Shown here: positions 34,110 through 42,300 of the stretch, one piece after another
Position numbering within the stretch: the stretch's first letter is position 1
Layout of the letters: every line of letters starts with the position of its first letter
Assembly: GCA_009731375.1 (NCBI GenBank)
Contig: BJOX01000189.1
Location: 613,477 to 657,932, forward strand
DNA length: 44,456 bases
Reading direction: 5' to 3'
From: Paulinella micropora
Lineage: Eukaryota; Cercozoa; Imbricatea; Euglyphida
Made by a program: the position numbers and the translations under genes
Notes under the pieces: model-generated
What the model was told of the DNA's origin: nothing
Database searches by the model: none
What the model saw: only the letters and a program-made list of their open reading frames with translations

Positions 34110-34463
34110 CATCTATCCATCTATCTATCTATCTATCTAACTATCTATCTATCTATCTATCTATCTATCCAGGGTAATTCTTTCTTCTGTCTGGCCTCCG
34201 ACGGGATCTTTGAGTTTCTCAGTAATGAGGAAACAGTGGAGTGGATCAGCGAAAACCCAAGTAGCTTAGAGGTAAGTAAATATGCGTATTCTAATATGGA
34301 GAGAGAGAGAGGGGGGGGGGGGGGGGGGGGGGAGAGGNNNNNNNNNNGAGAGAGAGAGAGAGAGCAGGGGATCTTTGAGTTTCTGAGCATGGAGGAGACT
34401 GTGACAGTCTGCTGAAAGACGAGCAGAATGCACGTCAAGAAGCTAATGTATGCAAAAAGATAT

Positions 34464-34499
<36 letters not shown>

Positions 34500-35248
34500 A
34501 GTCTGGTGAAGACCTGGTGAAAGAAGCATAATATGTATGTCAATATATATATCAATAAACATGACAAACATCATAATATGTACGTCAATGTATATCAATA
34601 AACATGACAAACATATGCGTGTGTACTTGCACGTGTTAGGGCTTGTGACGATTCTAAGAAGCATAATAATATGTTTGTCAATATATGTCAATGAGAAAGA
34701 CAAATATATGCAGAATAAGCTTGTATGTACTTGTACGTGTTCATGCTTGTGACGATATGGTGAAAAAAAAGCATAAATATATATATGTCAATATATATCA
34801 GTAAACATGACAAACAGGTAAGCATGTGACAATCTTGTGGAAGAAGCATAATATGTATGTCAATATATGTCAATTGGCATAACAAAATATATGCCTATAT
34901 AAACGTTTGTGTTAGGAGTTTTGCGACTTGGTGAAAGATGCATAATATATATGTCAAAAGATGCCAATGTCAATAGAGCGGACAATATATATGTCAAAAG
35001 AGTGGACAATATGTAAATATAATCAGTAAGCATGACAAATATATGCATATGTAAACGTGTGTGTACTTGTGTGTGTTTAGGCGTGTGACGATTTGGTGAA
35101 AGAATCGACGGCGATTTGGGCGGAAGAGGACGAGAGTCGGGATGACATCACACTCATCGTCATCTTTCTCAAGGGCTACACGCCGCCCGCGACAAAAGTG
35201 GAGAAAAATTATGACGAGGAGGGAGAGGAGGAGGAGGAGCAGGACTGA
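21445..35248 (+). CDS. Myristoylated PH-PH-PP2C protein phosphatase, 15 exons
   Basis: Exons by AG/GT borders and phase: 21445-21700, 22028-22563, 24471-24525, 24870-24924, 25067-25164, 25347-25858, 26423-26764, 28180-28246, 28887-28921 (or its assembly copy 29063-29097), 30980-31024, 31482-31542, 31849-32061, 32298-32335, 34173-34271, 35081-35248. They total 2,580 bases (859 residues plus TGA) with no phase conflict. Features: MGICNS start (N-myristoylation and possible Cys palmitoylation); residues 126-148, an isolated PH-type C-terminal helix; two PH domains starting at about 164 ([10 protein letters not shown]) and 285 ([10 protein letters not shown]); PP2C domain about 435-845 with [36 protein letters not shown] and SRDDITLIV. 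All catalytic metal-binding aspartates are present, so it should be an active Mg/Mn-dependent Ser/Thr phosphatase, likely membrane-recruited. A low-complexity insert (exons 11-12) sits inside the catalytic domain. The acidic tail ends EEEEEQD. Intron 6 appears to use a GC donor. Confidence 0.85.
21739..21782 (+). repeat. Partial copy of the end of exon 1 inside intron 1
   Basis: CTTGATGGACCGGCCCTCAG and the following bases repeat the last 45 or so bases of exon 1 ([11 protein letters not shown]) with substitutions, including the GGTATG donor. This is the only exon-edge copy at a donor side. Confidence 0.8.
21783..22026. repeat. ATGT/AATGT microsatellite, intron 1
   Basis: ATGT array with ATGTA and AATGT variants, ending at the TAG acceptor of exon 2. 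Confidence 0.9.
22641..24470 (+). repeat. 17 degenerate tandem copies of the start of exon 3 in AACT-repeat intron 2
   Basis: Copies begin at 22641, 22736, 22851, 22950, 23056, 23130, 23221, 23336, 23419, 23542, 23645, 23748, 23862, 23975, 24114, 24213 and 24367. The true exon starts at 24471. Each full copy has an AG acceptor, then GTCAAGCTTTTCAACGCGG and GGACGGCAAGAGC (33 bases, [11 protein letters not shown]), then returns to AACTAACT repeats. Spacing is about 75-155 bases. Copies 5 and 13 are truncated and copy 9 has lost a base. Directly after the copied exon bases, AAC TAA or AAG TAA gives an in-frame stop, so a copy used as a terminal exon would truncate the protein after the first full PH domain. 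Confidence 0.93.
24527..24736. repeat. CTAT/CCTA/CCTG microsatellite, intron 3
   Basis: CTAT array with an internal ACCT/GCCT block. Confidence 0.95.
24737..24868 (+). mobile_element. 5'-truncated LINE 3' end with (ATCT)n tail
   Basis: 24737-24810 matches 33307-33380, the end of a fragment that also carries LINE-type reverse-transcriptase coding. Both copies run directly from GCGACATCTC into ATCT repeats. Confidence 0.65.
24925..25066. repeat. ATGT/GTGT microsatellite, intron 4
   Basis: Fills the whole intron between exons 4 and 5, from GTATGT donor to TAG acceptor. Confidence 0.95.
25165..25346. repeat. CT dinucleotide array, intron 5
   Basis: CT repeats with a few CATC and TTGT interruptions fill the intron between exons 5 and 6. 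Confidence 0.95.
25859..26422. repeat. CTAT/CATC microsatellite, intron 6, GC donor
   Basis: The intron is almost entirely CTAT with CATC and CCTC blocks. It begins GAG then GCATCT, with no GT near the point where frame and homology require the border, and ends CCTAG. Confidence 0.85.
26783..26999. mobile_element. MITE copy 1 in intron 7
   Basis: Terminal inverted repeats of about 60 bases: ATGAGAAGTTCCTAGTTCTT at the left and its near reverse complement ending GGAACTTCTCAT at the right. The internal sequence has no coding. A second copy lies at 27457-27680. Confidence 0.8.
27058..27395. repeat. CTAT/ACCT microsatellite
   Basis: Mixed CTAT and CCTA arrays in intron 7. Confidence 0.95.
27457..27680. 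mobile_element. MITE copy 2 in intron 7
   Basis: GAGAAGTTCCTAGTTATTAA at the left and the inverted AACTAGGAATTTCTC at the right flank an internal region related to copy 1, in the opposite orientation (GCGACAGCAACCAGCA here against TGCTGGTTGCTGTCGC in copy 1). Confidence 0.8.
27715..28178. repeat. ATGT then CTAT/CATC microsatellites, end of intron 7
   Basis: ATGT at 27715-27845 and CTAT/CATC at 27882-28178, separated by 40 bases of unique sequence. The array ends at the CTAG acceptor of exon 8. Confidence 0.95.
28247..28886. repeat. GAAA/GA/GACA microsatellites and a decayed copy of exon 9, intron 8
   Basis: GAAA and GA (28270-28322), GACA (28323-28610), GA (28660-28722), GACA (28722-28772), CTAT (28823-28876). 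Near 28631, CACAGGTGACGCGTGCGCG is a copy of the acceptor and start of exon 9 (GDACARKVG) that ends in GA repeats. Confidence 0.9.
28776..29120 (+). repeat. Duplicated exon 9 segment around a 10-N gap
   Basis: 28776-28945 and 28956-29120 are essentially identical, including exon 9 (28887-28921 and 29063-29097), and meet at N run 28946-28955. Most likely two contig ends that overlap but were not merged, so there is one exon 9. Confidence 0.85.
29121..29365. repeat. ATGT/ATCT microsatellite, intron 9
   Basis: ATGT array followed by ATCT/CATC. Confidence 0.95.
29366..30672. mobile_element. Direct repeat of about 150 bp flanking a 989-base gap
   Basis: 29366-29519 and 30509-30660 share about 150 bases (CTCTGTAATGGAGGTGGGAG onward) with a few substitutions and flank N run 29520-30508. 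The right copy continues into GATATCTCATCTATCT, i.e. into an ATCT array as the LINE ends do. Possible LTRs, a tandem TE fragment or contig overlap; the gap prevents a decision. Confidence 0.5.
30720..30979 (+). repeat. CTAT/ATGT arrays with a decayed copy of the exon 10 start, intron 9
   Basis: CTAT at 30720-30830. At 30840-30868, CGCAGGTTCCCGACGTGGTG is a copy of the exon 10 acceptor and first codons (VPDVVQH), which then dissolves into ATGT. The true exon 10 follows at 30980. Confidence 0.85.
31025..31481. repeat. ATGT microsatellite with small duplications, intron 10
   Basis: ATGT/GCAT arrays. The segment GTACGTCT[C/A]TGCAGGTTAT occurs twice (about 31,127 and 31,180), another short acceptor-like duplication. 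About 31,375-31,430 is unique sequence without coding signs. Confidence 0.85.
31543..31848. repeat. GTT array and GTCT/CTAT arrays, intron 11
   Basis: (GTT)n at 31571-31645, the only trinucleotide array in the gene; GTCT and CTAT follow at 31714-31835. Confidence 0.95.
32062..32297. repeat. ATGT/TATA microsatellite, intron 12
   Basis: Fills the intron between exons 12 and 13, with a TATATA-rich centre (32160-32222). Confidence 0.95.
32336..34172 (+). repeat. Intron 13: CTAT/ACCT arrays with four decayed copies of the exon 14 start
   Basis: Copies of the exon 14 acceptor and first 30 or so bases (FFCLASDG region: CTTCTGTCTGGCCTCTGACG) lie at 32670, 33463, 33603 and 33989. Each follows CCAG or TAG and ends back in CTAT or ACCT repeats. 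The true exon is at 34173. In the copies the codons run into stops or repeat within about 35 bases. A LINE remnant is embedded at 32785-33380. The segment GATAGACCAAACATATCTACC also recurs (about 32,430, 33,778 and, altered, 33,848). Confidence 0.9.
32785..33380 (+). mobile_element. LINE 3' remnant (reverse-transcriptase C-terminus and 3' UTR)
   Basis: A frame from 32787 to TAG 33066-33068 encodes [18 protein letters not shown], then a PIECGARG motif and FRALGF, the arrangement seen at the C-terminal end of many LINE-type reverse-transcriptase proteins. It has no start and no upstream RT motifs, so the copy is 5'-truncated. About 310 bases of non-coding sequence follow and end in GCGACATCTC and then (ATCT)n. 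Confidence 0.65.
34272..35080 (+). repeat. Intron 14: partial exon 14 copy and five decayed copies of the exon 15 start
   Basis: After a GA/G run and a 10-N gap (34338-34347), 34369-34400 repeats the GGATCTTTGAGTTTCT part of exon 14. A unit of roughly 90-130 bases then repeats: a GTGT(TTAG)-like end, a version of TGTGACGATTTGGTGAAAGA (exon 15 start), then GCATAATATGTATGTCAATA and AAACATGACAAACATATGC. Copies lie near 34,504, 34,640, 34,745, 34,820 and 34,915; the true exon 15 starts at 35081. Confidence 0.85.
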
Positions 35249-35517
35249 GGGGGGAGTTTTTGTTTTGCCGTGAGGGGGAAAGAACAAGAATGAGGGAAAG
35301 CGTTGAGGAATGAGGAGGAGGAGAATGTGGGAAAAGCTGTGAGGAACGGGGGAGAACAAGAGAGGGGAGAGCCTGCGGAAGGACAAGGACGAGGATGCGG
35401 AAAAGCTGATGAAGAAGAAGAAAAAGGCTAAGGGATTTCGTGAGGAGAACGTGGGAGCTCTCCTGAGAAAAGAGGAAGAAAGAGACTGATGGCTGTCCTG
35501 AGAAGAAGAAGAAGAAG

Positions 35518-35565
<48 letters not shown>
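35249..35565. repeat. Purine-rich tract and poly-A after the PP2C gene
   Basis: GAGGA/GGAGAA-rich sequence with imperfect repeats of GGGAAAGC[G/T]GTGAGGAA, then (A)n from about 35,518. It could be 3' UTR or intergenic; no clear polyadenylation signal stands out. Confidence 0.6.
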
Positions 35566-36430
35566 NNNNNNNNNNNNNNNNNNNNNNNNNNNNNNNNNNN
35601 NNNNNNNNNNNNNNNNNNNNNNNNNNNNNNNNNNNNNNNNNNNNNNNNNNNNNNNNNNNNNNNNNNNNNNNNNNNNNNNNNNNNNNNNNNNNNNNNNNNN
35701 NNNNNNNNNNNNNNNNNNNNNNNNNNNNNNNNNNNNNNNNNNNNNNNNNNNNNNNNNNNNNNNNNNNNNNNNNNNNNNNNNNNNNNNNNNNNNNNNNNNN
35801 NNNNNNNNNNNNNNNNNNNNNNNNNNNNNNNNNNNNNNNNNNNNNNNNNNNNNNNNNNNNNNNNNNNNNNNNNNNNNNNNNNNNNNNNNNNNNNNNNNNN
35901 NNNNNNNNNNNNNNNNNNNNNNNNNNNNNNNNNNNNNNNNNNNNNNNNNNNNNNNNNNNNNNNNNNNNNNNNNNNNNNNNNNNNNNNNNNNNNNNNNNNN
36001 NNNNNNNNNNNNNNNNNNNNNNNNNNNNNNNNNNNNNNNNNNNNNNNNNNNNNNNNNNNNNNNNNNNNNNNNNNNNNNNNNNNNNNNNNNNNNNNNNNNN
36101 NNNNNNNNNNNNNNNNNNNNNNNNNNNNNNNNNNNNNNNNNNNNNNNNNNNNNNNNNNNNNNNNNNNNNNNNNNNNNNNNNNNNNNNNNNNNNNNNNNNN
36201 NNNNNNNNNNNNNNNNNNNNNNNNNNNNNNNNNNNNNNNNNNNNNNNNNNNNNNNNNNNNNNNNNNNNNNNNNNNNNNNNNNNNNNNNNNNNNNNNNNNN
36301 NNNNNNNNNNNNNNNNNNNNNNNNNNNNNNNNNNNNNNNNNNNNNNNNNNNNNNNNNNNNNNNNNNNNNNNNNNNNNNNNNNNNNNNNNNNNNNNNNNNN
36401 NNNNNNNNNNNNNNNNNNNNNNNNNNNNNN
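35566..36430. other. Assembly gap (N)
   Basis: 865 unknown bases between poly-A on the left and a T/C homopolymer on the right. Confidence 0.99.
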
Positions 36431-36721
36431 TTTTTTTTCCCCCCCCCCCCCCACCCCTCCCCCTTCCTTGCCCTCCTCATTGTTGCTGTTGTCATTGTGG
36501 TTAATTGTGTATTTACTGTTGGTGTTCAACGATTGTGAGGTTATTGTTGTAACTACAGTCTATATATTATTTAATCATCGAGTCAAGAAAAAGAGGCAGA
36601 GTGATTGCAAAAGCTGCTTCCATATGTCAGACAGTTTTAGTACTAGCAAACTCATTGAAGTAATAAAGCATTCGTGATGATAGATTATATGTATTCATAT
36701 ATTCAATATTACCGCTAATGG
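36431..36721. other. Intergenic, no gene seen
   Basis: T8 and C12 homopolymers followed by AT-rich unique sequence without coding signs. Confidence 0.5.
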
Positions 36722-36919
36722 TTAAGTCCCTGGTCTGGGCCGTTACCAAGTGGTAATTTTGTTACCAATCGCCCCAAAACTACCCAAAAAACGCTTAACA
36801 ATCACCAAAAACACCAAAAAAATCACCAAATAGTGACGAATAAGAATTACCAAATCGTTACCAATTGGTAACTTTTGGTAACAAAAGTTACCAATTGGAA
36901 CAACCAGGGACTTAAACAT
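36718..36919. mobile_element. MITE with TTAA at both ends
   Basis: TTAAGTCCCTGGT (36722-36734) and ACCAGGGACTTAA (36903-36915) are perfect inverted repeats. TTAA at both outer ends fits a piggyBac-type TTAA target duplication, or the TTAA belongs to the terminal repeat. The 194-base interior is non-coding and contains nested palindromes (GTTACCAATTGGTAAC). Confidence 0.75.
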
Positions 36920-37658
36920 TAATACATCGGACTGTCAGTGTCAAATTACGCATTTCTATAAGTATTATAAAAGTTGAACAGCCAAAAAGGATTAATAAGT
37001 ATTCATAGTTCATTAAAAACAAAACTCAGCTCTATGATTTAGGAATTTGATCAGTTATTATTATGTATAATATTTTAACAATACTTACTGAGGTGAATGG
37101 GATAATGCTATTATATAACGTAACCGTGACTCCGGCCGGTACTTACCGTCGCCGTTGGTTTGTTAATAGAGAGTCACGGTGACAGTCTCTGACTCGAATT
37201 ACTCACTGTTTTTTACGGAAGCACTGTTTTATTAATAATAGAATACCAATGGACAATTTTCAAATATTAATAATAGTATTTAGTCATACCGGCCCACCCC
37301 AAGGACAATTACCTATTTTACCTATATCACTCTATGTGTAACGGTGAATTCAAAGGGGGTTGGTGCACTTAGTGACGTGTCAGTAATTATTCAAATCTCT
37401 AAGTAAAAGTAAAGTTCCGAACCCTCTCGTCTAGTGGGTTATGAGCCTTGGCAGCTTAACTGGAGTCTGAATCTGGAGCCGCACTGCAAGTGGCAAGGAA
37501 GGAAGAAGGGCCATCGCCGACCTGGGAGGCGACTGTCGAAAGTGGTTGCCACGGTGCCATTCCATTAATTGGCACATTAAAATTGAAGCTTTCACACTGA
37601 GACCCTTTGGCTCAGTTTTTGAATACATTCAGCGGCTACCTGTCCCCGTTTTAGGTGA
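36920..37658. other. Upstream region of the retroelement, possible LTR/leader
   Basis: No gene seen. CCGTGACTC (37124-37132) and GAGTCACGG (37171-37179) form an inverted repeat. If the element has a left LTR it would lie here, but its partner is not in the window, so it cannot be delimited. Confidence 0.35.
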
Positions 37659-38648
37659 GTCAGCCGCAACAGCGTCACCGGAAAAGCGGAAGAAAAAGAA
37701 GAAGAAGGAGAGGCAGTCGGAGAGAGCGGCGAGCTCGAATTTGGAGGAATCGGAATACAGATCGAGGTCAAGGGAAGGGGAAAAAGGGGAAAAGCGGAGG
37801 CGACGTGGCACAAGCAAGTCAAAGATCGACGGAAAGAACAACGGGAAAGGATCCTTGGACAGCTCCGTAAGACGCAGCTGCTGCAGGAACACGGGGATAG
37901 GCAAATTGTTGCGAGCAAACAACACGAGTATGAGTACATGAATAAGGTACGTAAGTTCATTGTGGCTTTGCGGAGTGAGGCTAAAGCGGCACTGTGTGGG
38001 GACGAGGCGGACCAAGTGTGCTACCTGTTGGGCAACTTGATGGGCTCGGGGGACAAACACACGCGGTTACTTGACACGCATGTATGGGAGGAGCGGTTCA
38101 ACAAGGAGTTCGGGGAGCGAGGGGCGAATAACAAGAAGGTGGTGGTCGATGTCGCTCATTTTGTGTTCGCCGACGTGTACCAGTTTAACCAACTTCTTGA
38201 CAGGGGGGATGAAATAGAGGCGCTGAAGGACGCGGCACAGGCTCTGGTTACGAAGAGGACGGCATTACGGTACATCTTTGCCAGTATCGCGGGGCTCAGT
38301 CTGTTGCACGAGAAGAAGGAAATATACCCAATGGTTCTGGCGGGGATATGGAAGGATAAAAGGACGAAAGCGGTGGTTCCAGAGATCGCGGCACAGGTGA
38401 TAGCGTTGGCGGATATCACGCCGGAGGGCAAAACCCGATGGCAGGGGTTGAACACCACTTACAATCCGGTCAGCTGGGCATTACATGAGGAAGACCCGGC
38501 GTTGATCGATCGTGTGATCACATCGCCAGCGGTGACCGCGAAGTGGCCACAGGTAAGATTCAACTATGGAGGCAGCGGATGCTTTTGGGGGGGGCGGACG
38601 CCCGCGACAGTTCACGCAAGTGGGGGGAGATCGGGCGCCAAGGCATAA
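37659..38648 (+). CDS. Gag-like capsid frame
   Basis: The frame is open from 37659 after a TGA; the first ATG is 37938. The upstream part encodes a charged coiled-coil region. From 37938 a helical, capsid-like domain follows (KVRKFIVALRSEAKAAL, VCYLLGNLMGSGDKHTRLLD, DVYQFNQLLDRGDEIEALK). Around 38,556-38,648 it overlaps the next frame and drifts into GC-rich nonsense at the G8 run 38587-38594, suggesting a one-base frame change there, either a slip site or an error. The assignment rests on position before pol and composition, not on a recognised Gag motif. Confidence 0.55.
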   Translation, partial: VSRNSVTGKAEEKEEEGEAVGESGELEFGGIGIQIEVKGRGKRGKAEATWHKQVKDRRKEQRERILGQLRKTQLLQEHGDRQIVASKQHEYEYMNKVRKFIVALRSEAKAALCGDEADQVCYLLGNLMGSGDKHTRLLDTHVWEERFNKEFGERGANNKKVVVDVAHFVFADVYQFNQLLDRGDEIEALKDAAQALVTKRTALRYIFASIAGLSLLHEKKEIYPMVLAGIWKDKRTKAVVPEIAAQVIALADITPEGKTRWQGLNTTYNPVSWALHEEDPALIDRVITSPAVTAKWPQVRFNYGGSGCFWGGRTPATVHASGGRSGAKA

Positions 38649-39381
38649 CGGGGGGTATAGACCACGGGGCTCGAGGTATGGGGACGGAGGATACCAGGAG
38701 CGACGACAGGAGCGGCGACCACCGCAAGTGTCTCATGCAGATCGGGCGCCTCGAGGAGGGGAAAAGGCGAAGTTCGACGCAGAGTTCTATAACAGTGCTC
38801 TGCCGAACACGGAGCTGAAGGGGCAGCCACGGTACCCGCCGGACTCGGAGCTGATTGAGGGTTTCCCGAAGTATACCAGACGGGCACTGCGGTCCAGGAA
38901 CTGGGACAAGGATTCATGTTACACGGCTATCGCTATGCACTGGTTGGGAATCAAGGGAAACTGCCAGGTGAGCCACGGGATGAATATGTGGCACGACAAT
39001 TTAGACACTTGCAGGCAGCAACACAGAGACGAGGCATACTGGGAGTTGAAAGAGGCGGTACGGCACGGGATGTGGCAGCTAGGAGGGTTGGAAGACATGT
39101 TCCCGCCAGAGGAACTCCCGGCACTGCGGGAGTTCAATGAGGCCAATATCAAGGCGAAGGGATGGACGCGAAAGGATAAGGGTTACTACCACCGGGCAGC
39201 CAACATGCGACCCAAAGGCACGGAGGGAGAGCGACGGGAGGAAATGCGGGACGGGTATCGGAGGAACGACAACGGCGGCGGGGTGGCTATCGGGACGAGT
39301 ATCGGGGAGGATTTCGAGGGAATCGGGGTAATTATGCGGCGGCGCCTAGACCGGGGATGGACAAACAGGTACAACCCTTGA
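38566..39381 (+). CDS. Gag continuation with RGG-rich nucleic-acid-binding region
   Basis: A 271-codon frame, +1 relative to the capsid frame, begins with a Gly/Arg-rich stretch (GGYRPRGSRYGDGGYQERR) that could replace a zinc knuckle as nucleocapsid. A folded-looking region follows with CYTAIAMHWLGIKGNC and helices. No CCHC knuckle is visible. It ends by overlapping the next frame by 25 bases (39357-39381), a typical Gag/Pol frameshift arrangement. Confidence 0.5.
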   Translation: MEAADAFGGGGRPRQFTQVGGDRAPRHNGGYRPRGSRYGDGGYQERRQERRPPQVSHADRAPRGGEKAKFDAEFYNSALPNTELKGQPRYPPDSELIEGFPKYTRRALRSRNWDKDSCYTAIAMHWLGIKGNCQVSHGMNMWHDNLDTCRQQHRDEAYWELKEAVRHGMWQLGGLEDMFPPEELPALREFNEANIKAKGWTRKDKGYYHRAANMRPKGTEGERREEMRDGYRRNDNGGGVAIGTSIGEDFEGIGVIMRRRLDRGWTNRYNP

Positions 39382-42300
39382 TATACGGGAAGTGGGGTGT
39401 TGGGAAAGACACAGCGGGTGCAAGCGCAACACCACACTCTCATCTGCCATATATGCATCCGGATCGACAGGGGTTGATTGCAGGGGCTGGAGCGGGAACG
39501 CAGGAGGGACAGGGACAGCCAGAGGGCGCGGGATTCATCGCGGGTACGGAACAAACGATAGAGGAGATGGAATGGGAACATGACCGCACTCATGGTATAT
39601 ATGAACAGGAACGACCTCCGCTGCAAGAGGAAGCGCGTCCGCGCAGGTCTAACAGCGACGATGACGTAAAGATCGTGGGGGTTTCCACGGCAGGTGAGCC
39701 AGGAAAGAGCGAGGGGGAGATCACGAACGGGAATGGGGCTTTGACGTATGACAGGGGAACGGAGGGCGAGGCGACAACGGCGACGGGGCGACGGATCGGG
39801 ATACGGGAGCCCGAAAAGGGACGAGATGGGGAGGAGCTTGAAGACACGGGAATATGTGGATCTGACATAGGCAGAAAGAGGGGGAGAGACGAGGAGATAG
39901 ACGAGAGACAGGGGGAACGGCATGCAAAACAGCAGAAGGCAGAGGGGCGAGCATGTAGCGGATCGGGGGTACAAGGAAAAGGGTACAAAGAGGGCGAGAA
40001 CAGTGAGGGTGAGGGCAAGGAGAGAGCGAGATTGGAGGGGGAGCGGGAGAGAAGTGAGGGAGAGAGGGTGGCAGAGGAAAAGAAGCGAGAAAAAAGTGAG
40101 AGAGAGAGAGAGAGGACACGGGAGCGAGAACGACAAGTGCTGGAGACACACTGGAAGTTGAGTCAGAGGCATGAGGCGATGCGAGTGACGCCGTCGGTTA
40201 GTCAAATTAAAAGATCAAATCTCCCACTGGCGTATACTCGGGTCAATTTGAGGAGTTTAGGAGGGGATGTGGTCATCGGCAACGACACCATGGCGGCCAT
40301 CAGCGTCATCGGAAAACACTTTTTGGACAAACACGGGCAACAACCATGGTTCACGGAGCGGTTTCGGGCGACACGGGATTGGGTGAAGGGGGTGTCGGGT
40401 ACAACGGCGATGACGGGCACGATACTGCTGGCGTTTGATCTGGAAGGGGGGAATACATATACACACAGGTTTTGGATCGTCCCGGCATATACAGGGGGAC
40501 TTCTATGGAGCTTTGACGCGCTGAAGCGTATGCACACTCACATCGACTGTCACAGAGAAGAGGTACGGTATGGACGGGGGGGAAACGCTCCGGTGTATCG
40601 AGTGATGGAATACGACTCAGAGGAGGGACAAGGAGAAATACCGGGGGCATGGGTGGCGAACGATTTCAGGGCGGCACGGATAGAGATTGAGAAGGGAGAG
40701 GAGAATAAGGCAGCGGAGCAGGAGGGTTTTGCAATTGGGAAACACGAGGAAGAGGAAGAGGAGAGCGAGTCGGAGGATGAGTTGACGAGGGCCAGAATAG
40801 TTGCTCTGGTCGACACGAGGTTGGAGTATTTCCGGAGACAGAGGGAGGAGGCCTCGGACGGTTTTCCGAAACACGGGCGAGACTTGGGATACCAGCATAA
40901 GGAAATGGATACACGGGTGGTGCCTATGGCGCAATATGTAGTATGCAATACGGGCAAGCCTAACCAGGCCAAGGTGGAGATTTTGAACTTCCTGCAGGAA
41001 CGGTGGGGAAGTCAACCCATGGTAGCGGATTCGGTGTCCCAGATCAAGAAGACATTGAAAAATCGGCTTTCACACGGGGACTTCACGATTATGTTTCCGG
41101 TAGGAAGCAGAACGGAAATGTGGTGGTACGATGTGGAAGATTTCCTAATCGCGGACCCGATACCGATTCCGAGTCGCACACAGAAGTTGATAGTGGCTTG
41201 CCGACTCGGATCGAGGAAGATAGCTAGGCGGTACCGAGAGGAACTTCTGGATCGGGATTTGGCTTCCATTCGGGATGAGGCGTTCACGCACATATCCGGG
41301 GTATATCACAGGACACACGCCATTCAGTATGCTATGATGATGGACCAACTGGCAAGATTCGCGGATCAAGAGCGGAAGACACCAACCTTATATCGGTCGA
41401 GGGAGGGTTTAGACGGGGACGGAGCAGAGATAGCGGTGGATGACATACAGGGGCAAGCGACAGAGGAGCAGATCAAGGAGGAGACGGATAAGACGAGACA
41501 GGCGTTACAGGAACAGTCGGAGACATGGGAGGGCACGTCAGAGGAAAAGGCTGCGGCTATGGGGGTCATGGAAGACAACATCCAAGCTTTCGGCCCTTTG
41601 GAGGGGGGATCGGTGACAAGCCACGTCGCGGTTTTCGAACGAGAGATGGGGCAAGAGGTACCGGGGATAGGTCGGCCTTCGCGGCTTAGTCATCATGAGA
41701 ATCGGATTGCCAGGGAGATGACGGCGGAACTTTTGGAAAAGGGATTGATCGAGGCGCGGCTATCGGAGTATGCGTCTCCGGTACGCATGGCGCCGAAACC
41801 AGACGGAACGTTGCGGATGTGTATCAACTATTGGAGGATAAACGAAATCATCAAGAAGATAGAGACGCCGGTGCCAGACGTGCGGAGGGGAATAGAGGTG
41901 TTGCAGAAGGCGAAAATATACTCGACGTTGGATTTGAAAAGCGGATTCTGGCAGATTCCGTTAGCGGAGGAAAGCCGCTACCTAACTGCATTCATGGTGG
42001 GGATGACAACCTACGCGTGGAAGGTTCTGCCGATGGGGTTGAAGGTGGCACCGGGCATATTTCAGCAGGCGATGACAAAGATGTTGGGTGCGNNNNNNNN
42101 NNTGGCACCGGGCATATTTCAGCAAGCGATGACAAAGATGTTGGATGCGAATTTCCGAGACGCGGAATTTGCGGAGAAGTACGGGGACACGACGGGATAC
42201 GCCTTCGCGTATTTGGATGATGTGGTCATTTTCTCAAATTTGGTAGAGGAACACATACAACATTTGCGGGACATCATGAGACGGGTCAAAGCGTTCGGAT

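Noticed and set aside
37420-37500. tRNA-like sequence (GTCTAGTGGGTTATGAG, GAGTCTGAATCTGG)
   Set aside because: The first part resembles an A box, but the B box is degenerate and I could not fold a convincing cloverleaf. A primer-binding site or SINE head cannot be shown.
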